Origin: CAZOZZ01 sp965262425
GTDB taxonomy: Bacteria > Acidobacteriota > Terriglobia > 20CM-2-55-15
Direction: 5' to 3'
Assembly (NCBI GenBank): GCA_965262425.1
Contig: OZ253536.1
Coordinates: 1,736,001-1,800,000 of the forward strand
DNA: 64,000 bases
Shown here: one piece after another, positions 44,685 to 53,350 of the stretch
How positions within the stretch are numbered: position 1 is the first letter of the stretch
How the letters are laid out: every line of letters begins with the position of its first letter
Notes under the pieces: generated by a model
What the model saw: only the letters and a program-made list of their open reading frames with translations
Told to the model about the DNA's origin: nothing
Database searches by the model: none
Position numbers and translations under genes: made by a program

Positions 44685-45104
44685 TCAGAGGGACGCCATC
44701 GGATCGCCCACTCGGATCTCACCTGGAGAAACCACTCGCGCAAAGCGCCCTCTCTTTCCGTCGATGGCGGCCCGCAGCCCTTCCCGGATGCGATCCATTT
44801 GCGAACACGGCTCACACGGAATCGTGATTTCGACCGTCGCAGTCCCGAGTCGAAACTGTAGACCGGCGGCCAGTTCGTTCACTTCGAGACCTTCGATCAG
44901 TACGTTCTCTAAAACATCTCCCGGCTGCAGCTCGAAGCCATGGAGGATCTCCTGGGATTGCAGCAGGATCTGCCTCGGGCTGTCCGCGCGGGCATGACGA
45001 TCCCCCTCCAGACCCGCCTCGATTACCTGGACCCTCTCCACCCGCTCGTGTCCGGTCTCACCGGTGCGACTGAGAAACAACGCGATGACGCGGCCTTCCT
45101 GCAT
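44685..45104 (-). CDS. MOSC domain protein
   Basis: About 139 residues from the ATG at 45104 (MQEGRVIALF); a longer start at 45149 is possible. Family pattern: GLEGDRHARADSPRQILL, PGDVLENVLIEGL and IPCEPCSQMDRI with the conserved Cys thought to carry sulfur. MOSC domains bind the molybdenum cofactor and transfer sulfur; the single-domain type is often a YiiM-like reductase component. It lies upstream of the LLM-thiD unit by 30 bases and may be co-transcribed. Confidence 0.85.
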   Translation of the reverse strand: MQEGRVIALFLSRTGETGHERVERVQVIEAGLEGDRHARADSPRQILLQSQEILHGFELQPGDVLENVLIEGLEVNELAAGLQFRLGTATVEITIPCEPCSQMDRIREGLRAAIDGKRGRFARVVSPGEIRVGDPMASL

Positions 45105-45178
45105 CCCTGTATTATATCCGAACTCGTGTACTCCCCAATTCAGTCGCAATTTCGAGGAGCGGACATTACAATGTTCAG

Positions 45179-45787
45179 ATGATCCGTCGAGCCATCTTGT
45201 ACGTGCTTTGCATGTCTGTCGCCGCCGCTGCCCAGGTTCCAGTCGGCGATCCTTTCGATGCCAAAAAGCATCCGAACCCGATCCTCACCTACGTCGAGCT
45301 CGACGACTTCAAACAGACGACTTACGACGGGGCCAGGGCGCGAGCCAAAATCGAGCTGATGGGCTTGTCGCAAGACGAAGGCCAGAGAGAGAGCCTCGAA
45401 ATCGCGCAGGGTGACGCCCGCAAGGTTAAGATCCTCGGCAAGAAGACCGAGACGCTTTTCTACCCGGTCGTCCGGCAGACTTTCAGCCTCACTGACGGCG
45501 AATCCTTCGTGTTGTATTCCTTCAAGGACCCGCGCCCCGACGTCCCGTCGGAATACAGAGTGTCCATGCTGAACGAGCATGCGTTCGCGGAAGAGAAGAA
45601 AGAAAAAGACCGGCGATTCGGTGCGAGCTCGTCCCCTGAAAAAATGGAGATTCGCGGTTCTCCGGCGCTGCTGTTCGACAACGGTGGCGAACTGGTCCTC
45701 TTCTGGCAAGGTCGACGAGTCGCTCACGTCGCCGTTGCCTCTATCGACCGCGAAACGCTGTTCCGACTGGTGGAGAATCTGCTTTAG
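45179..45787 (+). CDS. Secreted protein, function unknown
   Basis: A 202-residue protein not matching a family I can name. A signal peptide (MIRRAILYVLCMSVAAAAQ) suggests export. The mature part is rich in charged residues and beta-type segments (PNPILTYVELDDFKQT, TETLFYPVVRQTFSLTDGES, EKMEIRGSPALLFDNGGELV). It begins 75 bases from the divergent MOSC gene and precedes the TIGR01777 gene by 39 bases, perhaps in one transcript. Confidence 0.55.
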   Translation: MIRRAILYVLCMSVAAAAQVPVGDPFDAKKHPNPILTYVELDDFKQTTYDGARARAKIELMGLSQDEGQRESLEIAQGDARKVKILGKKTETLFYPVVRQTFSLTDGESFVLYSFKDPRPDVPSEYRVSMLNEHAFAEEKKEKDRRFGASSSPEKMEIRGSPALLFDNGGELVLFWQGRRVAHVAVASIDRETLFRLVENLL

Positions 45788-45825
45788 TCAGAATTCATGG
45801 ACCTATACGAACCGAAGATCCATTC

Positions 45826-46740
45826 GTGAAAGTTGCCATCACCGGAGCTACCGGCTTCGTCGGACAACGCTTGATTCGGGAGCTCGATAAACGCGGCATC
45901 GGGTACGTGGTCTTCAGTCGTTCCCCGTCCCGTGCCCGTCAGGCTTTTCCGGGAGCGTCCGACATAAGCGGCTGGAATCCTCCCGAAGACGCTCCGAAAC
46001 CACAGGACCTTTCAGGCCTTGACGCCGTCGTTCACCTGGCGGGCGCAACGGTCGCCCAACGTTGGACGAACCGTGCCAGAAACCAGATTCGATCCAGCCG
46101 CATTCTGTCCACCCGTTGTCTCGTCGAGGCGCTCTCCCGGGCTGACAGGCCTCCCGCCGTGCTGGTGAGCACGTCCGCTATTGGATACTACGGTCCGCGA
46201 GACGATACGAAGTTGACTGAGGACGCGGCGCCCGGTTCGGATTTTCTTTCAAATGTCTGTCAGGAGTGGGAGGCTGAGGCGCTCAAGGCCGGCCAAGCCG
46301 GCTTGCGTGTCGTCACCCCACGACTGGGAATTGTGCTCGGCCCGGGGGGCGGAGCGCTTGGGAACATGCTGACGCCCTTCAAAATGGGGGTGGGCGGCCC
46401 CATCGGGAGTGGTTCCCAGTGGATGTCCTGGGTTCACATCGCCGATGCTGTCGGATTGATCTGCGAAATGCTGACGAACCCGGACCTGGCCGGAGCGATC
46501 AATCTGACGGCGCCGGAACCGGTGACGAATCGAGAATTCTCCAGGACACTCGGACGTGTGCTTCACCGTCCCGCCGTGCTGCCAACACCCGTTTTCGCGC
46601 TAAAATTAGCTTTTGGGGGGTTTGCCGACATCCTGGCGTCCGGTCAGCGTGTCGTTCCCGACAGGGCGCAGAAGTCCGGTTACGGTTTTCTTTTTCCCAG
46701 ACTTGAGGCGGCCTTGCTCGATGTCCTCGGAAAACAATGA
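45826..46740 (+). CDS. TIGR01777 family NAD-dependent epimerase-like protein
   Basis: A 304-residue SDR-type protein starting with GTG at 45826. MKVAITGATGFVGQRLI is the nucleotide-binding loop; VHLAGATVAQRWT and ISTRCL-type helix follow; SAIGYYG contains the Tyr typical of this family, and the C-terminal DUF1731-like part reads LLDVLGKQ at the end. Homologues (YfcH, SulA-like) have an unsettled role. lptFG starts 26 bases later in the same direction. Confidence 0.88.
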   Translation: MKVAITGATGFVGQRLIRELDKRGIGYVVFSRSPSRARQAFPGASDISGWNPPEDAPKPQDLSGLDAVVHLAGATVAQRWTNRARNQIRSSRILSTRCLVEALSRADRPPAVLVSTSAIGYYGPRDDTKLTEDAAPGSDFLSNVCQEWEAEALKAGQAGLRVVTPRLGIVLGPGGGALGNMLTPFKMGVGGPIGSGSQWMSWVHIADAVGLICEMLTNPDLAGAINLTAPEPVTNREFSRTLGRVLHRPAVLPTPVFALKLAFGGFADILASGQRVVPDRAQKSGYGFLFPRLEAALLDVLGKQ

Positions 46741-46765
46741 GGCCGACCCCGATTAAAGAAATTCC

Positions 46766-49060
46766 GTGAAGATACTCGACAGGTATATATTTCGTGAGGT
46801 CTTGACACCGTCGCTCATCGCCCTGATGGCGCTGACTTTCGTCATGGTGGCGCGAAGAATCGGGACCCTTCTCGAAATGATCGTGCGTCGCTCCGCAAAC
46901 TCCGAAGAGGTGTGGGCGATTATCTCAGCAATCATTCCGAGTGTTTTGATGTTTACGATCCCGATGGCACTTCTCGTCGGGGTGCTGATCGGGTTCGGAC
47001 GGATGTCCTCCGACAGCGAAAGCGTGGCGTTTCGAGCCGGCGGCCTGTCGACGATGTCGATCCTCCATCCCGTCCTGACGCTGGCCATCCTTGCCTGGGC
47101 GCTCAACCTGGCTCTCTCTCTCTGGATCGCCCCTTCGGCCGCCGCACGTCTGGATGAACTGACGTACTCGATCGGCGTCAAGCAGCTTCCTGTCGAATTG
47201 CAGCCCCGGGTTTTTAATGAGGATCTCGGGGACCTCGTCCTCTATGTCCAGGACATCTCACCGGATGGAACCGAATGGAGGGGAATTCTGCTGGCGGACC
47301 TCTCGAATCCGGATCAACCGATCGTGACGCTGGCTCAAGCGGGGCGCTTTTCAACCAGTCCTTCCGAAGAGGGTTACGAGGTGACCCTCTTCAATGGCAC
47401 CGTCCATATCGTCTCGCCGCTCGACCCGGACCAATACGAGTTTTCCCAGTTCGAAGCCCACACGATCCCCATCCCTGTACCTGCCCAGGAGCCCGCCCCG
47501 GAAGAACCGGCCCTGGCTCAGGCGACAACGGCCGAACTGTGGGAGAAGAGCCGCGCCGATCGAGCGACGTATGGCGAACAGGTCGAGTTTCAGCGACGCA
47601 TCGCACTTCCGTTCGCCTGCATCGCGTTTGCGTTGATCGGCGTACCGCTCGGTCTGTCGACAAACCGGGGCGGGCGCCCGATGGGACTGGTCATCAGTGC
47701 GGTCCTGATGCTTTTGTACTACATGGTCTTCATCGGCGGTACCAGGATCGCCGGCAATGCCCAGCTATCGCCTTTCATAGGGACCTGGGGTGCGAACCTC
47801 GGATTCTTCGCCCTGGGGATTTTCCTGCTCGTTCGTTCTGAACGCGAACACGAAAACCGCCTGCTGATCTTCCTGGTGAACGGCTTTGACCGGATCGGAA
47901 AAGCGATTTCATCAGTCGGGGTCGTGAAGGGTCGCGTCGCCAAGTGGGCTTATTCGCTGACGCACCATCCTTCCTGGTTTCGAACACTGGATATTTATGT
48001 TCTCAAAGGCTTCTGGTTCTTCTTGCTCCTGGTGCTCGTGATCTTCGTCACCTTGTTCGTCATCGTCACACTCTTTGAGCTCCTTCCCGAGATCGTTAAG
48101 AACGACGCCAGCGCCGGTGTGGTTGGCGGCTACTTCTTCTACCTGATTCCGCAGATCGTCTACTGGGTCCTGCCGCTTGCCGTCCTGCTAGCCGTCCTGG
48201 TAAACCTGGGGACCCTCACGAAAACGAATGAGACCCTGGCGGTCAAGGCCGGTGCGGTCAGCCTGTACAGGATGTCGGTCCCGCTGCTCCTGATGTCCGT
48301 CATCCTGTCGCTGGGTGTGTACGCGATGCAGGACTTTCTCCTGCCGTACTCCAATCAACGTCAGGAAAGTTTTCGAGCCAAGATCAAGGGGCGTGCCCCC
48401 CAGACCTACCGTGACCCTTTACGCAAGTGGATGGCGGGTTCGGACAACCGGATCTATCACTACAATTATTTCGATCCGGATCAAAATGCGTTCGCCGGAA
48501 TTTCGGTCTTCGAGTTTGACGCGTCGAACTTTGCCCTGCTCCGGTGGACGTTCGCGGCAAGTGGCCGCTGGAATGGTTCGTCATGGACCTTCGAAAACGG
48601 ATGGCTGAGATCGCTCAACCCCAACGGTGCGCCAGATTACCAACCATTCGAACAACTGGACTTTAGAACGATGAGTGACGGTCCGGAATATTTCAAGAAA
48701 GAGGTCCTCACGGCGTCCCAGATGACCTATCCCGAACTCAGCCTCTATATCGACGACCTGAGTCGAAGCGGCTTCGACGTGAGCGGCCTGACCGTCGATC
48801 TGTACAGAAAACTCTCGTTCCCCCTCGTCTCGGTCATCATGGCCATCATCGCCATCCCCTTCGCCTTCACCACCGGCCGCAAGGGCGCCTTCTACGGCAT
48901 CGGGATCGCGATCGTCATCGGAATCAGCTACTGGGCCGCCTTCGAATTGTTCGACAAGCTAGGAGGCATCAACCGTCTCTCGCCCCTGATCGCGGCGTGG
49001 TTTCCCAACCTGATCTTCGGTTTCAGTGGTTTCTGGATGTTGTTGAAAGTGAGAACGTAG
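46766..49060 (+). CDS. Fused LptF-LptG lipopolysaccharide export permease
   Basis: A 764-residue protein starting with GTG. It consists of two YjgP/YjgQ units: residues 1-360 (N-terminal MKILDRYIFREVLTPSLIAL, four membrane helices and a periplasmic loop around 140-250) and residues 405-764 (start LDIYVLKGFWFFLLL, ends FSGFWMLLKVRT). In E. coli LptF and LptG are separate subunits that, with LptB, extract LPS from the inner membrane and pass it to LptC/A. A single-chain permease would self-assemble the pair. The linker is about 40 residues (NGFDRIGKAISSVGVVKGRV). With lpxD and murJ nearby, it supports a diderm envelope. No lptB here. The TAG stop is about 17 bases before a family G element. Confidence 0.9.
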   Translation: MKILDRYIFREVLTPSLIALMALTFVMVARRIGTLLEMIVRRSANSEEVWAIISAIIPSVLMFTIPMALLVGVLIGFGRMSSDSESVAFRAGGLSTMSILHPVLTLAILAWALNLALSLWIAPSAAARLDELTYSIGVKQLPVELQPRVFNEDLGDLVLYVQDISPDGTEWRGILLADLSNPDQPIVTLAQAGRFSTSPSEEGYEVTLFNGTVHIVSPLDPDQYEFSQFEAHTIPIPVPAQEPAPEEPALAQATTAELWEKSRADRATYGEQVEFQRRIALPFACIAFALIGVPLGLSTNRGGRPMGLVISAVLMLLYYMVFIGGTRIAGNAQLSPFIGTWGANLGFFALGIFLLVRSEREHENRLLIFLVNGFDRIGKAISSVGVVKGRVAKWAYSLTHHPSWFRTLDIYVLKGFWFFLLLVLVIFVTLFVIVTLFELLPEIVKNDASAGVVGGYFFYLIPQIVYWVLPLAVLLAVLVNLGTLTKTNETLAVKAGAVSLYRMSVPLLLMSVILSLGVYAMQDFLLPYSNQRQESFRAKIKGRAPQTYRDPLRKWMAGSDNRIYHYNYFDPDQNAFAGISVFEFDASNFALLRWTFAASGRWNGSSWTFENGWLRSLNPNGAPDYQPFEQLDFRTMSDGPEYFKKEVLTASQMTYPELSLYIDDLSRSGFDVSGLTVDLYRKLSFPLVSVIMAIIAIPFAFTTGRKGAFYGIGIAIVIGISYWAAFELFDKLGGINRLSPLIAAWFPNLIFGFSGFWMLLKVRT

Positions 49061-49076
49061 GCAAGGAGGGAAAGAC

Positions 49077-49592
49077 TTCAACGCAAAGGCGCAAAGGGCC
49101 ATTTTCAGGGAATGAAAGGCTGGCTTATCCCTGACAGATTCTCAAGAGCCAAATTTATTTTTCAACACGAAGATACGAAGTTCACGAAGGGCTTAATGTA
49201 AGAAAACAGCCTCCTCCGCAGAATTTGTGGGCAGTCCAAAGGCCTGTGCGCACATAAGTAATTGAAACAAAGTACCTTATTCTTTTGTTCGACGGCGAAT
49301 ATTCCAGTACCCACTTCGGTCGGACGCCTACACCCGGTGCCCGGAGCCCCCGCCGGAGGCCCCGTTCCCCATCGCCCACACCAGCCGACACCGCGGAGCG
49401 CAGCCGAGGGTCAAGGCCGGCGCAGCCGCCGAGCTTGCGAGGGAAGCCTTGAGGCTTGGCGAGCACCGTGGTCTCCTCAAGCGGCGATGGAAGACGGTTT
49501 TACCCACAAATTCTGCGGAAGACCCAGAAAACAAATCCTTCGTGTCCTTCGTGTTGAAGTCCCTTCTTGGCGACTTTGCGTTTTTGCGTTGA
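49077..49592. repeat. Family G element, copy 2, with nested inverted repeat and family A insertion
   Basis: Outer ends TTCAACGCAAAGGCGCAAAG and the inverse of TCAACGCAAAAACGCAAAG; inside, a different inverted pair TTCAACACGAAG/CTTCGTGTTGAA at 49161-49558; inside that, family A copy 5. Removing the family A copy leaves about 190 bp. The region separates the convergent lptFG and metK genes, both ending with TAG close to its borders. Confidence 0.8.
49209..49525. mobile_element. Family A non-autonomous element, copy 5
   Basis: A 317-bp copy, apparently identical to the others, flanked by the 8-bp direct repeat AGAAAACA. It sits in intergenic DNA inside a family G element. Confidence 0.95.
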
Positions 49593-49596
49593 GTTC

Positions 49597-50739
49597 CTAT
49601 GCCTGCTGCCGCAACGTATCGGCTTTGTCAGTGGTTTCCCAGGTAAAGTCGGGGTCTTCCCTGCCGAAATGGCCGTAGCTGGCTGTTTTCTTGTAGATCG
49701 GACGGCGCAGTTCGAGCGATTTCATGATGCCGCGGGGCGTCAACTCAAAGGTGTCGCGGACCAGGTCGGAGATCTTGCCGTCCGAGATGTTGCCGGTGCC
49801 GAACGAGTCGACCAGGACCGAAACCGGGTCGGCGACGCCGATAGCGTAAGCCAGCTGGATTTCGACCCGCCTGGCCAGGCCAGCGGCAACGACGTTCTTG
49901 GCAACGTAGCGCGCCATGTAGCAGGCGGAACGATCGACTTTTGTTGGATCCTTGCCGGAGAACGCGCCGCCGCCGTGACGCCCCATGCCGCCGTAGGTGT
50001 CGACGATGATCTTGCGCCCTGTCAGGCCGCAGTCGCCTTGCGGGCCACCCACGACGAAGCGGCCCGTCGGGTTGACATGGTATTTCGTCGCTCCGTCCAG
50101 CAATTCCTCCGGCATGATTGCCTTGATGACGTGGGTGATGACTTCCTCCCGAATCTGCAACGGCGTGGCATCCGGATCGTGCTGTGTTGATATTACAACC
50201 GTGTCTATTCGTACTGGCTTAGGGCCATCGTACTCAACTGTCACTTGAGATTTACCATCCGGTCTCAGGAAAGGCAGGAGTCCCGATTTTCGCAGCTCCG
50301 CGAGCCTTGCGGTCAATTTGTGTGCCAGCAGAATCGGCATCGGCATCAACTCGGGCGTCTCGTCGGTTGCGTAACCAAACATCATGCCCTGGTCTCCGGC
50401 CCCGCCGGTGTCCACCCCCATGGCAATGTCGGGGGATTGCCTTCCGATCGTGGACATCACGGCGCAAGTCTTCGAATCGAAGCCGTACGCGGCGTCGACA
50501 TAGCCGACCTCTTTGATTGTGTCCCGAACGATGGTTTCGTAGTCGATATAGCACTTCGTCGTGATCTCGCCCGACACCATTGCGAAGCCGGTTGCGACCA
50601 TGGTTTCGCAGGCCACCCGGCCCATCGGATCTTCCTCCATGACACGATCGAGCACCGCATCTGAAATCTGATCGGCCAGTTTATCGGGATGACCTTCAGT
50701 CACCGACTCCGAGGTAAATAACTGTCGCGTATCGCTCAA
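49597..50739 (-). CDS. metK: S-adenosylmethionine synthetase
   Basis: A 380-residue enzyme that makes SAM from methionine and ATP. Signatures: TSESVTEGHPDKLADQISDA, GAGDQGMMFGYATDETPE (first family signature) and GGGAFSGKDPTKVDRS (second signature, P-loop-like). The length is typical (about 385). No SAM riboswitch was recognised in the 83 bases upstream. Single gene; its TAG stop abuts a family G element. Confidence 0.97.
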   Translation of the reverse strand: MSDTRQLFTSESVTEGHPDKLADQISDAVLDRVMEEDPMGRVACETMVATGFAMVSGEITTKCYIDYETIVRDTIKEVGYVDAAYGFDSKTCAVMSTIGRQSPDIAMGVDTGGAGDQGMMFGYATDETPELMPMPILLAHKLTARLAELRKSGLLPFLRPDGKSQVTVEYDGPKPVRIDTVVISTQHDPDATPLQIREEVITHVIKAIMPEELLDGATKYHVNPTGRFVVGGPQGDCGLTGRKIIVDTYGGMGRHGGGAFSGKDPTKVDRSACYMARYVAKNVVAAGLARRVEIQLAYAIGVADPVSVLVDSFGTGNISDGKISDLVRDTFELTPRGIMKSLELRRPIYKKTASYGHFGREDPDFTWETTDKADTLRQQA

Positions 50740-50822
50740 TGAATTCTCCTTCCAGTTTCATGACTTCGACCCGGCAATCGGCCGGGCCGTCTTCTAAACA
50801 AATGAGTTCGAATGATATTCTC

Positions 50823-51719
50823 TCAGGCCCTGGGATGATGAGTGAGGTAAATCTGCTTCAACCGCTCCCGGACCACATGCGTGTAAATCTGCGTCGTCGA
50901 GATGTCGGAATGGCCCAACATCATCTGCACCGACCGCAAGTCTGCCCCGCGTTCGAGCAGGTGCGTGGCGAACGAATGACGAAGCATGTGCGGTGTAATT
51001 TTCTTTTCAATTTTTGCCCGTTTGCCATAGGCCCGTAAGATCAACCAGAAGCCGGCCCGCGTCAACCCCTTGCCCCGATAATTCAGGAACAGGTAGGGGC
51101 ATGTCTGCTTCGGCCGGCTCCGATCCAGATACGCCCGGACCGCCTCGATCGCGGCCTCTCCAAGGGGAACGATGCGCTCTTTACTGCCCTTGCCCATGCA
51201 CCGGACATACCCGCTGTCCAGATCGAGCGTATCTGTCGTCAGCCCCACCAATTCGGAAACACGCAGGCCCGTCGCGTACATCACCTCGATCATCGCCCGG
51301 TCCCTGAGACCTGCCCGTTCCGAGTCGTTCGGAGCGGCCAGCAACCTGTCTATCTCCTCAAAAGTAAGGAAGTGAGGCAGGGGTGTCCAGGACTTTGGAA
51401 CATCCACCACCGAAGTGGGGTTGTCAACGGCGGCCCCATCGAGCATCAGGAACCGGTACAGCCCGCGCACCGCCGCCAGCGCCCGTGCGGCGGAACGCGC
51501 CTTCAGACCCCGATCGTAAAGGAACGTGAGAAATGCCGATATGTCTGCCGGCCGCGCCGCAATGAGATCGATTCGCTTCAGGTGCTCGGAATATAGAGCC
51601 AGGTCCCGCCCGTACGAATTGAGAGTGTTGGTCGACAGACCCCGCTCGATCTGAAGATATTGAAGGAATCGATCCATCCATTCATCATTCGTCATCGAAA
51701 CCGGTCGGCTTTGAACCAC
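50823..51719 (-). CDS. xerD: Tyrosine site-specific recombinase XerD
   Basis: A 290-298-residue recombinase: N-terminal SAM-like domain (DRFLQYLQIERGLSTNTLNSYGRDL) and C-terminal catalytic domain with the first Arg in MYATGLRVSELVGL, HMLRHSFATHLLERGADLR (His-x-x-Arg), LGHSDISTTQIYTHV with the nucleophilic Tyr. It resolves chromosome dimers at dif. It starts with a GTG sharing one base with the murJ stop, or with an ATG at 51695. The partner XerC is not in this window. Normal length and no phage genes nearby, so it is the housekeeping enzyme. Confidence 0.92.
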   Translation of the reverse strand: MVQSRPVSMTNDEWMDRFLQYLQIERGLSTNTLNSYGRDLALYSEHLKRIDLIAARPADISAFLTFLYDRGLKARSAARALAAVRGLYRFLMLDGAAVDNPTSVVDVPKSWTPLPHFLTFEEIDRLLAAPNDSERAGLRDRAMIEVMYATGLRVSELVGLTTDTLDLDSGYVRCMGKGSKERIVPLGEAAIEAVRAYLDRSRPKQTCPYLFLNYRGKGLTRAGFWLILRAYGKRAKIEKKITPHMLRHSFATHLLERGADLRSVQMMLGHSDISTTQIYTHVVRERLKQIYLTHHPRA

Positions 51720-53284
51720 TACCCTGCCGTCCTGCGTTCAAGAAAGATCTCGCGAATTTCCCCCACTTCGCGGCATCGGAGTACAAAGACCGCCCCAAAG
51801 TATACAACGGCTGAGAGCCCAATCGTGGTGCCGAGTGCAAACACGCGCTGGATCAACGGTTGCTCAAAATAGAAGCCGGGCCAGTGGATCAAAGCCGACG
51901 CCAGGAAGCCGAGCGGGACGGCGGCCAGTCCGAAACGCACCAGGGAACCGAGTATCGAACGAACCCCGAAGGATCCTTCCCGCCTAACGAAAATAAACAT
52001 AAGGGTCGCCGCATTGAAGAAACCCGAAAGAGTCGTTGCCAGGGCGGGGCCGCCCACCCCGAGAGGGCGGAAGAAGGCAAAGTTCAAAGCGACGTTCAAG
52101 AACATGGCCGCGAAGGCCACTTTGACCGGTGTCTTCGTGTCTTCAAGCGAATAGAAGGCGGGCACGATCACTTTGACCATCGAAAACGCGGACAGGCCGA
52201 GGGCAAAGAAAAGCAGGGGCCAGGCAGTGAGTTCGGTCGATGCCGGACCGAACTCGCCGTGCTCGAACAGCACCTGGATAATCGGCCGCCGTAAGACCAC
52301 CAGGCCGACAGTCGACGGCACGGTTATGAACAGGATGATGCGGGACGCGAAGTTCAAAGTGGACATCATTTCGTCCCTGCGATTCTCTGCTGCCTGGCGC
52401 GACATCATGGGAAGGATGACGGTCGCGATAGCGATCGCGTACCCCCCCAGCACCAGTTCCATCACGCGGTCGGACAGGTGGATCGCCGTGACCGCGCCAT
52501 CACCGAGAAACGACCCGAAGAGGCTGTCCACAACCACATTCACCTGGACCACACCGACACCCAGGACGACGGGCGCCAACAGCCGGCCGGCCTGGCGCAC
52601 GCCGGGATGGGAAAAATCCAGGAGCGGTCGAAACCGCCACCCCATCCGCCTTAACTGTGGCACCTGTATCAGGACCTGGGCGACACCTCCCACCACGACT
52701 CCCACGGCGAGGGACAACTCCGGCCGGGGAAACAGTTCGGAAGCAAACGAAAAGCCGATGATGCTCAGGTTGAGTAGAACCGGCGCGAATGCCGGGGCCA
52801 CGAACTTATTGAAGCTGTTGAGTACCCCCATCGCCAGGGCGGACAAGCTGATGAGGAGGATGTACGGGAAAATGATGCGGTTCAGCAGCGTGGTCAATTC
52901 GATCTTGCCCGGGGTGTCCAGGAACCCGGCCGCCAGAAGCCTCACGATCCAGGGGGACAACAGAACGCCGAGAACCACGACAACCGACATGACCGAGGTC
53001 GCGATCGTGATCATCGCGTTGGCAAAAGACCAGGCTTCTTTCCTGTTTTCCGAGCCTAGATATCTGGAGAAAATGGGAATAAATGCGGCGCTGACCGCAC
53101 CTTCACCGACAAGGCGACGGAGCAGGTTGGGAATCCGGTAGGCGATGACGAAGGCATCGAAACCGACTCCCGCTCCCAGCAGGAAGGCGAAACGAAGATC
53201 TCGGAGATATCCCAGAACCCGGCTAAGCAGCGTGATGACGGTGATGAGGGATGCGGACCTCAGGAGGGTGCGGTGTTCGCTCAT
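51719..53284 (-). CDS. murJ: Lipid II flippase MurJ (MviN)
   Basis: A 521-residue membrane protein of the MOP superfamily with about 14 membrane segments. Family features: LLSRVLGYLRDLRFAFLLG (N-terminal RxxG region), AYRIPNLLRRLVGEGAVSAAF with the central Arg residues of the substrate cavity, and a late PAFYSLEDTKTPVKVAF. It flips lipid II for peptidoglycan synthesis. It shares one base with the xerD start, so the two form an operon. It is divergent from lpxD with about 65 bases between the starts. Confidence 0.95.
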   Translation of the reverse strand: MSEHRTLLRSASLITVITLLSRVLGYLRDLRFAFLLGAGVGFDAFVIAYRIPNLLRRLVGEGAVSAAFIPIFSRYLGSENRKEAWSFANAMITIATSVMSVVVVLGVLLSPWIVRLLAAGFLDTPGKIELTTLLNRIIFPYILLISLSALAMGVLNSFNKFVAPAFAPVLLNLSIIGFSFASELFPRPELSLAVGVVVGGVAQVLIQVPQLRRMGWRFRPLLDFSHPGVRQAGRLLAPVVLGVGVVQVNVVVDSLFGSFLGDGAVTAIHLSDRVMELVLGGYAIAIATVILPMMSRQAAENRRDEMMSTLNFASRIILFITVPSTVGLVVLRRPIIQVLFEHGEFGPASTELTAWPLLFFALGLSAFSMVKVIVPAFYSLEDTKTPVKVAFAAMFLNVALNFAFFRPLGVGGPALATTLSGFFNAATLMFIFVRREGSFGVRSILGSLVRFGLAAVPLGFLASALIHWPGFYFEQPLIQRVFALGTTIGLSAVVYFGAVFVLRCREVGEIREIFLERRTAG

Positions 53285-53350
53285 TTACCTAAGAGGGTTA
53301 TACTAGCATGTAAAGCCAAGGGGCACAGAGGCTTAAAGGAGAGCGAACCC

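Noticed and set aside
50740..50822. SAM riboswitch upstream of metK
   Set aside because: Only 83 bases to the neighbouring gene and no recognisable SAM-I or SAM-II core.
50823..51719. Integrase of a mobile island
   Set aside because: The recombinase has XerD length and motifs, is coupled to murJ, and has no tRNA or phage genes next to it.
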